This document shows positions 1-11,656 of a stretch of DNA of 64,000 nucleotides, piece by piece (position 1 is the stretch's first letter; each line of letters begins with the position of its first letter). Below the pieces are notes generated by a model. The model did not search any database. It saw nothing but the letters and a program-made list of their open reading frames with translations, and was not told where the DNA came from. A program made the position numbers and the translations under genes. Source of the stretch: Thinopyrum elongatum (taxonomy: Eukaryota > Streptophyta > Magnoliopsida > Poales > Poaceae); NCBI GenBank assembly GCA_011799875.1, contig CM022300.1, positions 112,109,201 to 112,173,200 of the forward strand, in the 5' to 3' direction.

Positions 1-284
1 TTACTTTCCGATCTATAAACCAAAAATACCAAAAATATTTACTTTATCTTTCATCTATATCTATCAGATCTCACTTTTGCAAGTAACCGTGAAGGGATTG
101 ACAACCCCTTTATCGCGTTGGGTGCAAGTTGTTTGATTGTTTGTGCAGGTATTCGGTGATTTGTGCGTTGTCTCCTACTGGATTGATACCTTGGTTCTCT
201 AACTGAGGGAAATACTTATCTCTACTTTGCTGCATCACCCTTTCCTCTTCAAGGGAAAAACCAACGCAAGCTCAAGAAGTAGCA
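1..284 (+). repeat. 5' LTR of element A, 3' portion
   Basis: Matches 5765-6048 almost base for base and ends AAGTAGCA, 11 bases before the primer binding site. The remainder lies left of the window. Confidence 0.9.
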
Positions 285-295
285 GGAAGAATTTC

Positions 296-313
296 TGGCG
301 CCATTGCCGGGGA
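296..313 (+). other. Primer binding site of element A (tRNA-Asp type)
   Basis: TGGCGCCATTGCCGGGGA is complementary to the 3' end of plant tRNA-Asp, with one mismatch against the usual TGGCGCCGTTGCCGGGGA that element B retains at 8075. Confidence 0.85.
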
Positions 314-519
314 GATCTATGCCAAGTCAAGACATACCAAGTACCCATCATAAACTCTCATCTCTTGCATTACATTATTCGCCATTTGCCTCTCGTTTTC
401 CTCTCCCCCACTTCTAAAACGATTTTCGAAAAGATTTGCCTTTTTATTCGCCCTTCTTCCGTTCGTCTTTTTCGTTTGCTTTTTGTGTGCTTGTGCGTTG
501 GCTTGTTTGCTTTGTCACG

Positions 520-1659
520 ATGGTTCAACCGAAGAATGTTGATCCTCACTTTAGGAGGTTGGAAGAAATTGAAAACAATGTTAGGAGCTTCATGTCTTTA
601 CAATTTGAGCATAATAGTTTTTTTAGAAACGAGCTTAAGGAGCAGAAAAGTTTTATGGAATACATGAATAAAGAGCTCGATGATATGTCTAAGGAATTTT
701 ATGGTTTGAAATCTCAGCTTGCTCATCTTGAAAATTTAGTAGGCCAAATTTCTGATAAACAAGCTACCTTAGTAAATAAGATGGCCGCTAAACCGGAGGC
801 TTTAAATAATGATGAAGATCTTAAAGTGATTGATGTGACTCCTATTGAATCTTTGTTTTCCAATATAAATCTTGATAAAGATGGGACTGGAGATGAGTCA
901 ACTTTAGTTAAAAGGCGTCCCAATGATTCGGAGTTTTTAGATCTTGATGCAAAAATTGATAAAAGTGGGATTGGAGAGGTCAAAACTTTAAGTAGCAATG
1001 AACCCACTCTTTTGGATTTCAAGGAATTTAATTATGATAATTGTACTTTAATAGATTGTATTTCCTTGTTGCAATCCGTGTTGAATTCTCCTCATGCTTA
1101 TAATCAAAACAAAGCTTTTACTAAACATATCGTTGATGCTATGATGCAATCTTTTGAAGAAAAGCTTGAATTGGAAGTTTCTATCCCTAGAAAACTTTAT
1201 GATGAGTGGGAACCTACTATTAATATTAAGATTAAAGATTATGAGTGCCATGCTTTGTGTGATTTGGGTGCTAGTGTTTCCACGATTCCAAAAATTTTAT
1301 GTGATGTGTTAGGTTTCCGTGAATTTGATGATTGTTCCTTAAATTTGCATCTTGCGGATTCCACTATTAAGAAACCTATGGGAAGGATTAATGATGTTCT
1401 TATTGTTGCAAATAGGAATTATGTGCCCGTAGATTTCATTGTTCTTGATATAGATTGCAATCCTACATGTTCTATTATTCTTGGTAGACCTTTCCTTAGA
1501 ACGATTGGTGCAATTATTGATATGAAAGAAGGAAACATTAGATTTCAATTTCCGTTAAGGAAGGGCATAGAACACTTTCCTAGAAAGAAAATTAAATTTC
1601 CATATGAATCTATTATGAGAGCTACTTACGGATTGCATACCAAAGATGATAATGCCTAG
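520..1659 (+). CDS. Gag-like protein with retropepsin domain, element A
   Basis: A 379-residue open frame. The frame is open from 436, but the methionine at 520 is the likelier start because the upstream codons give a hydrophobic leader unlike gag. Residues about 10-85 are charged and helical, probably a coiled coil. Residues about 225-335 form a retroviral-type aspartic protease: the catalytic triplet region is CDLGASVS with D248 (plant Gypsy enzymes often have DLGAS for DTGAS) and the later flap and strand motif is ILGRPFL near residue 321. Residues 121 and 149 start two copies of a motif approximating SGxGxVxTL that recur at the same spacing in element B. There is no zinc knuckle and no RT. 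The frame is undamaged. Likely role: particle or protease function of a non-autonomous retrotransposon. Confidence 0.8.
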   Translation: MVQPKNVDPHFRRLEEIENNVRSFMSLQFEHNSFFRNELKEQKSFMEYMNKELDDMSKEFYGLKSQLAHLENLVGQISDKQATLVNKMAAKPEALNNDEDLKVIDVTPIESLFSNINLDKDGTGDESTLVKRRPNDSEFLDLDAKIDKSGIGEVKTLSSNEPTLLDFKEFNYDNCTLIDCISLLQSVLNSPHAYNQNKAFTKHIVDAMMQSFEEKLELEVSIPRKLYDEWEPTINIKIKDYECHALCDLGASVSTIPKILCDVLGFREFDDCSLNLHLADSTIKKPMGRINDVLIVANRNYVPVDFIVLDIDCNPTCSIILGRPFLRTIGAIIDMKEGNIRFQFPLRKGIEHFPRKKIKFPYESIMRATYGLHTKDDNA

Positions 1660-1675
1660 ATCTATTCATGTTTTT

Positions 1676-1725
1676 ATGCCTAGCTAAGGGCGTTAAACAA
1701 TAGCGCTTGTTGGGAGGCAACCCAA
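1676..1725 (+). promoter_or_regulatory. Conserved post-ORF block with hairpin, element A
   Basis: Just after the ORF stop a block starting TGCCTAGCTA and ending in TTGGGAGGCAACCCAA is nearly identical to 9188-9236 in element B, although the two ORFs differ greatly. TTGGG (1710-1714) can pair with CCCAA (1721-1725). The conservation suggests an RNA signal such as packaging or dimerisation; that is inference. Confidence 0.5.
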
Positions 1726-4489
1726 TTTTATTTTTGTTTTCGCTTTTTGTTCCTGTTTTGCTTTGAATAATTCATCCAGCCTCTGGTTAGATGTGGTTTT
1801 GTGTTTTAATTAGTGTTTGTGCCAAGTAAAACCTTTGGGATGGCTTACGGTGATAGTTGATTTGATCTTGCTGAAAAACAGAAACTTTTACGTCCAGTCA
1901 CAGAATTTTAATAATTCACTGGAGCGTTGAAAAACCCTGAATTTTGTATACGAGAATTATATACAAATTTACTCTGTTTTCCTAATTTTTCAGAATTTTT
2001 GGAGTTACATAAGTATTAGAACAATTCGGATATTGACAGACTGTTCTGTTTTTGATAAATTCTGTTTTCTTTGTGTTGTTTGCTTATTTTGATGAATCTA
2101 TGGGTAGTATCGGGGGGGGGGGGTATGAACCATGGAAAAGTTATAATACAGTAGATATTACACCAATATAAATAAAGAATGAGTTCACAACAGTACCAAA
2201 AGTGGTGATTTATTTTCTTATACTAACGGAGCTTATGAGATTTTCTGTTGAGTTTTGTGTTGTGAAGTTTTCAAGTTTTGTGTAAGGATTTGATGGACTA
2301 TGGAATAAGTAGTGGCAAGAGCCTAAGCTTGGGGATGCCCAAGGCACCCCAAGGTAATATTCAAGGACAACCAAGAGCCTAAGCTTGGGGATGCCCCGGA
2401 AGGCATCCCCTCTTTCGTCTTCGTCTATCGGTAACTTTACTTGAGGCTATATTTTTATTCACCACATGATATGTGTTTTGCTTGGAGCGTCTTGTATGAT
2501 TTGAGTATTTGCTTTTTAGTTTGCCACAATCATCCTTGCTGTATACACCTTTTGAGAGGGACACGCATGAATCGTGATTTATTAGAATACTCTATGTGCT
2601 TCACTTATATCTTTTGAGCTAGGCAATTTTGCTCTAGTGCTTCACTTATATCTTTTTAGAGCACGGTGGTGGTTTTATTTTATAGAAATGGTTGAACTCT
2701 CATGCTTCACTTATATTATTTTGAGAGTCTTTAAACAGCATGGTAATTTGCTTTGGTTATAAATTTAGTCCTAATATGATAGGCATCCAAGAGGGATATA
2801 ATAAAAACTTTCATATAAAGTGCATTGAATACTATGATAAGTTTGATTCCTTATGATTGTTTTGAGATATAGAGATGGTAATATTAGAGTCATGCTAGTG
2901 AGTAATTGTGAATTTGAGGAATACTTGTGTCAAAGTTTGTGATTCCCGTAGCATGCACGTATGGTGAACCGTTATGTGATGAAGTCGGAGCATGATTTAT
3001 TTATTGATTGTCTTCCTTATGAGAGGCGGTCGGGGACGAGCGATGGTCTTTTCCTACCAATCTACCCCCATAGGAGCATGCGCGTAGTACTTCGTTTCCA
3101 TAACTAATAGATTTTTGCAATAAGTATGTGAGTTCTTTATGACTAATGTTGAGTCCATGGATTATACACACTCTCACCCTTCCACCATTGCTAGCCTCTC
3201 TAGTGCCGCGCAACTTTCGCCAGTACCATACACCCACCATATACCTTCCTCAAAACAGTCACCATACCTACCTATTATGGCATTTCCATAGCCATTCTGA
3301 GATATATTGCCATGCAACTTTCCACCGTTCCGTTTATTATGACACGCTTCATCATTGTCATATTGCTTTGCATGATCATGTAGTTGACATCGTATTTGTG
3401 GCAAAGCCACCGTTCATAATTCTTTCATACATGTCACTCTTGATTCATTGCACATCCCGGTACACCGTCGGAGGCATTCATATAGAGTCATATTTTGTTC
3501 TAAGTATCGAGTTGTAATTTTTGAGTTGTAAGTAAATAAAAGTGTGATGATCTTCATTATTAGAGCATTGTCCCATGTGAGAAAAGGATGATGGAGACTA
3601 TGATTCCCCCACAAGTCAGGATGCGACTCCGGACGAAAAAAAAGAGGCCAAATAAAATAAAATGAGAAGGCCCAAATATTAAAAAAAATGAGAGAAAAGA
3701 GAGAAGGGACAATGTTACTATCCTTTTACCACACTTGTGCTTCAAAGTAGCACCATGATCTTCATGATAGAGAATCTCCTATTTTGTCACTTTCATATAC
3801 TAGTGGGAATTTTTCATTATAGAACTTGGCTTGTATATTCCAATGATGGGCTTCTCAAATTGCCCTAGGTCTTCGTGAGCAACCGAGTTGGATGCACACC
3901 CACTTATTTTTCTTTTGAGCTTTCATAAACTTATAGCTCTAGTGCATCCGTTGCATGGCAATCCCTACTCACTCACATTGATATCTATTGATGGGCATCT
4001 CCATAGCCCATTGATACGCCTAGTTTATGTGAGACTATCTCCTTCTTTTTGTCTTCTCCACAACCACCATATTCTATTCCACCTATAGTGCTATGTCCAT
4101 GGCTCACGCTCATGCATTGCGTGAAAGTTGAAAAAGTTTGAGAACATCAAAAGTATGAAACAATTGCTTGGCTTGTCATCGGGGTTGTGCATGATTTGAA
4201 TATTTTGTGTGATGAAGATGGAGCATAGCCAGACTATATGATTTTGGAGGGATAAGCTTTCTTTGGCCATGTTATTTTGAGAAGACATAATTGCCTTGTT
4301 AGTATGCTTGAAGTATTATAGTTTTTATGTCAATATTAAACTTTTGTTTTGAATCTTATGGATCTAAACATTCATGCCACAATAAAGAAAATTACATGGA
4401 TAAGTATGTTAGGTAGCATTCCACATCAAAAATTCTGTTTTTATCATTTACCTACTCGAGGACGAGCAGGAATTAAGCTTGGGGATGCT
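1726..4489 (+). other. Non-coding interior of element A with PPT-like motif copies
   Basis: About 2.8 kb without a credible gene. It holds a G run near 2111, two internal copies of AAGCTTGGGGATGCC (2325, 2381), several repeats of a TGCTTCACTTATAT phrase (2580-2720), and the terminal AAGCTTGGGGATGC that serves as polypurine tract at 4475-4489. The same layout occurs in element B, so it is an inherited feature of the family. Confidence 0.7.
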
Positions 4490-6048
4490 TGATACGTCTC
4501 CAATGTATCTATAATTTTTTATTGTTCCATGCTATTATATTATCTGTTTTGGATGTTTTATATGCATTAATATGCTATTTTATATTATTTTTGGGACTAA
4601 CCAATTAACCTAGAGCCTAGTGCCAGTTTCTGTTTTTTCCTTGTTTTTTAGCTTCATGGAGAAGGAATACCAAACGGAGTCCAAACGGAATAAAATCTTC
4701 GCGATGATTTTTCTTGGACCAGATGACACCCAGGAGACTTGGAGATGAAGTCGGAGAAGCCACGAGGCGGCAACAAGGGTGGAGGGCGCGCCCCCCTGCC
4801 TTGTGGGCCCCCCGTGACCCTTCTGACCTAATTCTTTTGCCTATATATTCACATATATTCCAAAACCACCAGAGGCATCCACGAAAACACTTTTCCACCG
4901 CCGCAACCTTCTGTACCCGTGAGATCCCATCTAGGGACCTTTTCTGGCACCCTGTCGGAGGGGGATTCGATCACGGAGGGCTTCTACATCAACCCTATTG
5001 CCCTTCCGATGAATCGTGAGTAGTTTATCTCAGACCTACGGGTCCATAGCTAGTAGCTAGATGGCTTCTTCTCTCTCTTTGATTCTCAATACCATGTTCT
5101 CCTCGTTGTTCTTGGAGATCTATTCGATGTAATACTTTTTTGCGATGTGTTTGCCGAGATCCGATGAATTGTGGATTTATGATCAGATTATCTATGAATA
5201 TTATTTGAATCTTCTCTGAATTCTTTTATGCATGATTTGATATCTTTGTAATTCTCTTCGAACTATCGGTTTGGTTTGGCCAACTAGATTGGTTTTTCTT
5301 GCAATGGGAGAAGTGCTTAGCTTTGGGTTCAATCTTGCGGTGTCCTTTCCCAGTGACAGTAGGGGCAGCAAGGCACGTATTGTATTGTTGCCATCGAGGA
5401 TAAAAAGATGGGGTTTACATCATATTGCTTGAGTTTATTCCTCTACATCATGTCATCTTACTTAATGCGTTACTCTGTTCTTTATGAACTTAATACTCTA
5501 GATGCAGGCAGGAGTCGGTCGATGTGTGGAGTAATAGTAGTAGATGCAGAATCGTTTCGGTCTACTTGACACGGACGTGATGCCTATATTCATGATCATT
5601 GGCTTAGATATCGTCATAACTTTGCGCTTTTCTATCAATTGCGCGGCAGTAATTTGTTCACCCACCGTATTATTTGCTATCTTGAGAAAAGCCTCTAGTG
5701 AAACCTATGGCCCCCGGGTCTATTTTCCATCATATAAGTTTCCGATCTACTATTTTGCAATCTTTTACTTTCCGATCTATAAACCAAAAATACCAAAAAT
5801 ATTTACTTTTTATTTCATCTATATCTATCAGATCTCACTTTTGCAAGTAACCGTGAAGGGATTGACAACCCCTTTATCACGTTGGGTGCAAGTTGTTTGA
5901 TTGTTTGTGTAGGTATTCGGTGATTTGTGCTTTGTCTCCTACTGGATTGATACCTTGGTTCTCAAACTGAGGGAAATACTTATCTCTACTTTGCTGCATG
6001 ACCCTTTCCTCTTCAAGGGAAAAACCAACGCAAGCTCAAGAAGTAGCA
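4490..6048 (+). repeat. 3' LTR of element A
   Basis: 1,559 bp, starts TGATACGTCTCCAATG and ends AAGTAGCA. The 5 bases after it are aggcc; the partner target duplication would lie left of the window. A short poly-purine block precedes it. Confidence 0.88.
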
Positions 6049-6468
6049 AGGCCGCATGTATTTGGAGATGTACATGTGATTTTGCAAAGGCATAATCAGG
6101 GTCTGAATTGGAGAAATCTGGCTATGAATAGAGACATCTGGGTTTTGCAGGCAGGTTTTCCATTTGATAAAAGAGATATTCATGAGATTGCTAATTCTGT
6201 CAGAAGCTTTGGCAAACTGCTATTCTGGGACAAAGCAAGAAGTTCTAAGGCTGCCTTGATGGTCAAGGTGAGGGTTGATGCACCAGATGGAGGGAAATGC
6301 AGTTTTGAATGAAGTGGACAAGGCCCAGGAATCTTCCATGGGCTTCCAGACCTTAATCTGGTCCTGGGGCCCATCCAAGCTCACCAACTTCTTCAACAGG
6401 CACCTCATATGAATATCTTTCCTGCAGTCATTCCTCAGCATCAGTTGGAGGATTTTAACTTTATTCCC
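6049..6468 (+). pseudogene. LINE ORF1 fragment (DUF4283-like region)
   Basis: The reading frame from about 6049 to 6312 gives a nucleic-acid-binding DUF4283-like segment, recognisable from phrases such as NRDIWVLQAGFPFDKRDIHE and LMVKVRVDAP. A stop at 6310-6312 and a frame change follow; reading continues in another frame up to the insertion point of element B. Element A's 3' LTR abuts its left end and element B's 5' LTR its right end. Confidence 0.65.
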
Positions 6469-8063
6469 TGATACGTCTCCAACGTACCTATAATTTTTTA
6501 TTGTTCCGTGCTGTTATATTATCATTCTTGGATGTTTTACAATCATTTTATAGCAACTTTATATCATTTTTTGGGACTAACCTATTGACATAGTGCCCAA
6601 TGCCAGTTGCTGTTTTTTGCATGTTTTTTACTTCGCAGGAAATCAATACCAAACGGAGTCCAAACGCAGCGAAACTTTTTGGTGATTTTTTTTGGACCAG
6701 AAGACACAAGTTGGGCCAATAAAGTACCTGAGGGGGGCTCCGAGGGGAGCACAACCCACCAGGGCGCACCTGGGGGCCCAACGCGCCCAGGTGGGTTGTG
6801 CCCACCTCGGCCGCCTCCCGCACCGCCTCTTTGCTCTATAAATACCCCAATATTCCAGAAACCCTAGGGGAGTCGACGAAAATCAATTCTAGCCGCCGCA
6901 AGTTCCAGAAACCACAGATCCAATCTAGACACCATCACGGAGGGGTTCATCATCCTCATTGGTGCCTCTCCGATGATGCGTGAGTAGTTCATTGTAGACC
7001 TACGGGTCCGTAGGTAGTAGCTAGATGGCTTCCTCTCTCTCTTTTGATTCTCAATATAATGGTCTCTTGGAGATCTATTTGGTGTAACTCTTTTTGCGGT
7101 GTGTTTGTTGGGATCCGATGAACTTTGAGTTTATGATCAGATCTATGTTTTTATCCATGAAAGTTATTTGAGTCTTTTGATCTCTTATATGCATGATTAC
7201 TTATAGCCTCGTATTTCTTCTTCGAATCTTTTGTTTAGTTAGGCCAACTAGATCGATTTTTCTTGCCATGGGAAGAGGTGCTTTGTGATGGGTTCGATCT
7301 TACAGTGCTTGATCCAGTGACAGAAGGGGAACCGACACATATGTATCGTTGCTATTAAGGATAACAAGATGGGGTCTATTTCTACATAAATAGATCTTGT
7401 CTACATCATGTCATCGTTCTTATTGCATTACTCCGTTTCTCCATGAACTTAATACACTAGATGCATGCTGGATAGCGGTCGATGTGTGGAGTAATAGTAG
7501 TAGATGCAGGCAGGAGTCGGTCTACTAATCTTGGACGTGATGCCTATATAATGATCATTGCTTGGATATCGTCATAATTATTTGAAGTTCTATCAATTGC
7601 CCAACAGTAATTTGTTTACCCACCGTATGCTATTTTTCTCGAGAGAAGCCACTAGTGAAATCTACGGCCCCCGGGTCTATTTTCTCATCATATATTTTCA
7701 AATCTATTTTGCTATTTACCTTTTTATTTGCCACTTTTATTTTTAGATCTATATTTCTAAAAACCCAAAAATATTTTGCTGCACTTTATTTTATTCGCGA
7801 TCTATTTATCCAATCTACTACAATTTATCTCCGGCCACGTGCTAATTTCTGGAGCCGTTACCTGAAAGGGATTGACAACCCCTTTAACACGTCGGGTTGC
7901 AAGTATTTGTTCTTTGTGTGCAGGTGATGTTTACGTAGTGTTGCTTGGTTCTCCTACTGGTTCGATAACCTTGGTCTCATCACTGAGGGAAATACCTACC
8001 GTTGCTATGCTGCATCATCCCTTCCTCTTTGGGGAAATACCGACGTAGTTCAAGCAAACATCA
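6469..8063 (+). repeat. 5' LTR of element B
   Basis: 1,595 bp. A CTATAAATACCCC TATA-like block at 6835-6847 is a plausible promoter and is retained in the 3' copy. Confidence 0.9.
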
Positions 8064-8074
8064 AAAGGAATTTC

Positions 8075-8092
8075 TGGCGCCGTTGCCGGGGA
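8075..8092 (+). other. Primer binding site of element B (tRNA-Asp type)
   Basis: TGGCGCCGTTGCCGGGGA, the exact complement of the plant tRNA-Asp 3' end, 11 bases after the LTR. Confidence 0.88.
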
Positions 8093-8340
8093 GACATCAT
8101 CAACATGTACCAGGTTCCTAATCACAAATCTCATCTCCTTGCAATTTACATTATTTGCCATTTGCCTCTTGTTTTCATCTCCCCCACTTCATAAAACTTT
8201 GCCATTTTATCCGCCCTCTTTTTCGTTCGCCGGTTTCTCATCAGATCTGTTTTTTTTGTGCAATCTTGTTTGCTACCTTTGCTTGTGTTACCATGTGCCT
8301 TCCATTTGCTTGCATCTTCGCTTGCTAAAAAACTATTGAT

Positions 8341-9198
8341 ATGGATCCTCATCCACTTGCTAATCTTTTCAAAAGATCTGATTATGTTGAACCAATTGCT
8401 AGTGAGTTGAGTGCACTTGATTATCTTTATGAAGTTTTGCTTGAGATTTGTGAATCTGAAAATTGTGATGAAGAAATTTATGAAGTGATTCATGATAGGT
8501 CCTTGAATGAAAAGCATGATTGCAATGATTTTACTATAAATTCAATTAATATCAGTTGTGCTAATAATATGCAAACCCCCAAGCTTGGGGATGCTAATTT
8601 TGATATGTCCACTACTTATTGCAATGATCATGATTGGGGTGATTCTTTTTATGATCTTGAAAATTTATTTAAGCCTCACGATGAATATGTTTTTGATAAT
8701 ATTGAAAGTGGGTTTGGAAGAGTGTCAACTTTAGGTAATAATGATCCCACTACTTTGGAGTATGATCAATCTTATGATTTTTTTTATAAAAGTGGGCTTG
8801 GAGAGGTCATGACTTTATTTGATGATAATCCCACTATTTTGGAAGAGTGTCAACTTTGCATGCATGTGGATCATGAAGAATTTTTTTTATGTGATAGTTA
8901 TATTGTTGAATTTGAATATGATCCCACATGTAATTATTATGAGAGAGGGAAATATGGTTGTAGAAATTTTCATGTTACTAATTTACCTCTCGTTATGTTG
9001 AGATTGCTATTGTTTCTTTCTTCTTCCTTGCATATGCTATATATTTCTTGTCTTGATAATTTGTTTGCTTATAAAATCCCTATGCATCGGCAGTATGTTA
9101 GACTTAAATGTATTTGTCACATGTATTATGATGCTCTCTTTGTGTTTCAATTCTTGTCTTTCATGCGAGCATCATCAAAATTATCAATGCCTAGCTAG
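8341..9198 (+). CDS. Gag-like protein of element B, protease lacking
   Basis: A 285-residue acidic protein beginning MDPHPLANLFKRSDY, without stops. Residues about 123-141 (SGFGRVSTLGNNDPTTLE) and 151-168 (SGLGEVMTLFDDNPTILE) are two imperfect repeats 28 residues apart; the same pair with the same spacing occurs in the element A protein, so the ORFs are homologous. Where element A has a retropepsin, this protein has a Cys/Tyr/Phe-rich tail with a hydrophobic stretch (about 218-245) and no DTG or DLG motif. It is preceded by the usual leader after the primer site and followed by the conserved hairpin block. No enzymatic role can be assigned; a truncated gag of a non-autonomous element is the best reading. 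Confidence 0.65.
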   Translation: MDPHPLANLFKRSDYVEPIASELSALDYLYEVLLEICESENCDEEIYEVIHDRSLNEKHDCNDFTINSINISCANNMQTPKLGDANFDMSTTYCNDHDWGDSFYDLENLFKPHDEYVFDNIESGFGRVSTLGNNDPTTLEYDQSYDFFYKSGLGEVMTLFDDNPTILEECQLCMHVDHEEFFLCDSYIVEFEYDPTCNYYERGKYGCRNFHVTNLPLVMLRLLLFLSSSLHMLYISCLDNLFAYKIPMHRQYVRLKCICHMYYDALFVFQFLSFMRASSKLSMPS

Positions 9199-9236
9199 GG
9201 GCATAAAACGATCGCGCTTGTTGGGAGGCAACCCAA
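9188..9236 (+). promoter_or_regulatory. Conserved post-ORF block with hairpin, element B
   Basis: Counterpart of 1676-1725. It overlaps the last codons and stop of the ORF. TTGGG (9221-9225) pairs with CCCAA (9232-9236). Confidence 0.5.
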
Positions 9237-11656
9237 TGAATAAAATTTATTTTTGCCTTTTTCTTTCTGTTATTGAGTGTTTTCACAATTATGCCTCTGT
9301 TATGATTGTGTTTCTTATGTTTTAATTAGTGTTTGTGCCAAGTAAAGCCTTTGGGATAGCTTTGGTGATAGTTGATTTGATCTTGTTGGAAAACAGAAAC
9401 TTTTGCATCCAGTAAAATAATTTTAAAAATTCACAGAAGCGACGAAATATTCTGAATTGTTTACAAAAGATTTATATACAAATTGCCTCTGTTGTACTAA
9501 TTTTTCAGAATTTTTGGAGTTACAGAAGTATGAGAACAATTCACATCTTTACAGACTGTTCTGTTTTTGAGAGATTCTGTTTTCTTTGCATTGTGTGCTT
9601 ATTTTGATGAATCTATGGTTTGTATTGGAGGTTATAAGCCATGGTAAAGTTAGAATACAGTAGATATAATGCAAGAACAAAATTTGAATAGGTTTTCTAC
9701 AGTACTTAAAGTAAAGATTGGTTTTCTTATACTAACGGATCTCACGAAGGTTTTGTTGAGTTTTGTGTGATTGAAGTTTTCAAGTTTTGGGTGAGATTGC
9801 GATGGAGGAAGGAATAAGGAGTAAGAAGAGCCTAAGCTTGGGGATGCCCCATGGCACCCCAAGCCATTATCCAAAGAGAAGCAAGCAACTAAGCTTGGGG
9901 ATGCCCGAGTGGCATCCCCTCTTTCTTCTAACGACCATCGATATTTTACTTGGAGCTATATTTTTATTCGTCACATATCATGAGTTTTGCTTGGAGCGTC
10001 TTGTATGATATGAGTCTTTGCTTGTTTTGCTTTTTATTTTTAGTCATGAATCCTTGCTGGATACACCTATTTGAGAGAGCCAAAATTATGCTATGACTTG
10101 TTAGAATTGCTCTCTATGCTTCACTTAAATCTTTATGAGCTATGGAATTGCTCTAGTGCTTCACTTATATCTTTTTTGAGCACGGTGTGCTTTAGTATTT
10201 TTGAAGAAATGCTCTCATGCTTCACTTAGATTTATTTGAGAGTTAGTATTTTTTTAGAAATTCTCTCTTGCTTCACTTAAATTATTTTGAGAGGAGAAAA
10301 TTTTATGCTCATGTTCTTCACTTAAATTTGTTTGAGCTATCAAAAGCAACTTATGAAATTAGTCCCAAAGTGATAGATATCCAAGAGGGATATAATAAAA
10401 ACTTTCATGAAGATCATTGGACAAAATAAACTTTATTCCTTGTAATAGTTTTGCGATATGATGATATAATATGTGAGTCATGTTAATGAGTAATTATGGC
10501 TTAGTAAGAATATTGGTGTTAAGGTTTGTGATTCCCTATGCAAGCACGAAAGTCAATAATTATGCAATGAAATTACATCCTACTTGTGGTGCATTATTCG
10601 GTGTTAGTTATGCTTAATGCTCGCTTATGAGATTTTTCGTTTCTTGGTTGGATGCTTCTCAATCTTTTGCTAGCCTTCATTTGCACTAAGTATGATCGCT
10701 ACTTGTGCATCCAAAATCCTTAAACCAGTTTTGCCATATGAGTCCACTATACCTACCTATATGCGGCATTTCCGTGCCGTTCTAAGCAAATTTGTATGTG
10801 CCATCTCTAATTTCAAAATAAATTTCTCTTTTGTGTGCTCGTACCGCTCATGAAACGGTAGGGGGTGGCTGATATTTTTCCATGCTAGATGTGTTATTCT
10901 CAAGATGAGTGTTTATTCACTTGTCATTCCACGAGAGTACGGCAAAGGTATTAGGGATGCCCAGTCCCGAAATGAAAAATGAATTTAATTTATGTTGTCA
11001 AATAATAAATTCCTTGGAAAGTGTTGGTATGGACGGCACCCGTGGATTCGGTTAGCCGTGGAATGTGAAAGTATGGTGGAAAAAGGAATAAACTTTATTT
11101 TTTGTTTGGGAACCGCCTATGATATATCTAGCATGGAAAGTATTGGGAACTACTCGATCGTTTTCGTTGACAGGAAAAAGCATGCCACCCAAAATGTTTT
11201 ATCTCTACTTTTTTCTTTGAGCTCTGGCACCTCTACAAATCCCTACTTCCCTCTGCGAAGGGCCTTTCTTTTACTTTATGCAATTTTTATTTTATTTTGA
11301 GTCTCCATCTTCTCTTATAAAGCACCAACTAAGGGGCACTATAATCGTACTTGAGCATTGGGTGTAGCTAATATGCGAGTGTGTTTCATGAATGGATCAA
11401 TGATTGAGCATAATGGGCTAGGGATAACTTGCTTTAGTGTTGATATTTTGAAAGACATGGTTGCTTGTTGATATGCTTGAGTATTGAAATCTTCATGTCA
11501 AAACTAGACTATTGCTTTGAATCATATAAAAGTCCAAATGTCCATGCTACAAAGAAAAGAATATGTGATGAACATGTTAGGCAGCATTCCACATCAAAAA
11601 TTCTGTTTTTATCATTTACCTATTCGAGGACGAGCAGGAATTAAGATTGGGGATGC
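9237..11656 (+). other. Non-coding interior of element B
   Basis: About 2.4 kb. Holds two PPT-like AAGCTTGGGGATGCC copies (9834, 9891), five or more repeats of a TGCTTCACTTA phrase (10118-10326), and the terminal AAGATTGGGGATGC polypurine tract (11643-11656). An open frame at 10992-11300 (102 codons) has no recognisable domain; I do not call it a gene. Its surroundings seem to be a conserved non-coding part of this type of element. Confidence 0.6.

Larger units (their letters stand above)
1..6048 (+). mobile_element. Element A: non-autonomous Gypsy-type LTR retrotransposon (left part outside window)
   Basis: Two copies of one LTR bracket the interior: the last 284 bases of the 5' LTR at the window start and a complete 3' LTR at 4490-6048. 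The LTR begins TGATACGTCTCC and ends AAGTAGCA. A tRNA-Asp type primer site follows the 5' LTR. The interior holds one ORF with a retropepsin domain and about 2.8 kb without coding capacity; no reverse transcriptase, RNase H or integrase is visible, so mobilisation must have depended on a relative. Over the comparable 284 bases the LTRs differ at roughly 7-8 sites by eye, suggesting a fairly recent insertion. It lies inside LINE sequence that resumes at 6049. Family name not assigned. Confidence 0.88.

Noticed and set aside
10992..11300. Second gene in element B
   Set aside because: Short frame with no domain in a conserved non-coding interior.
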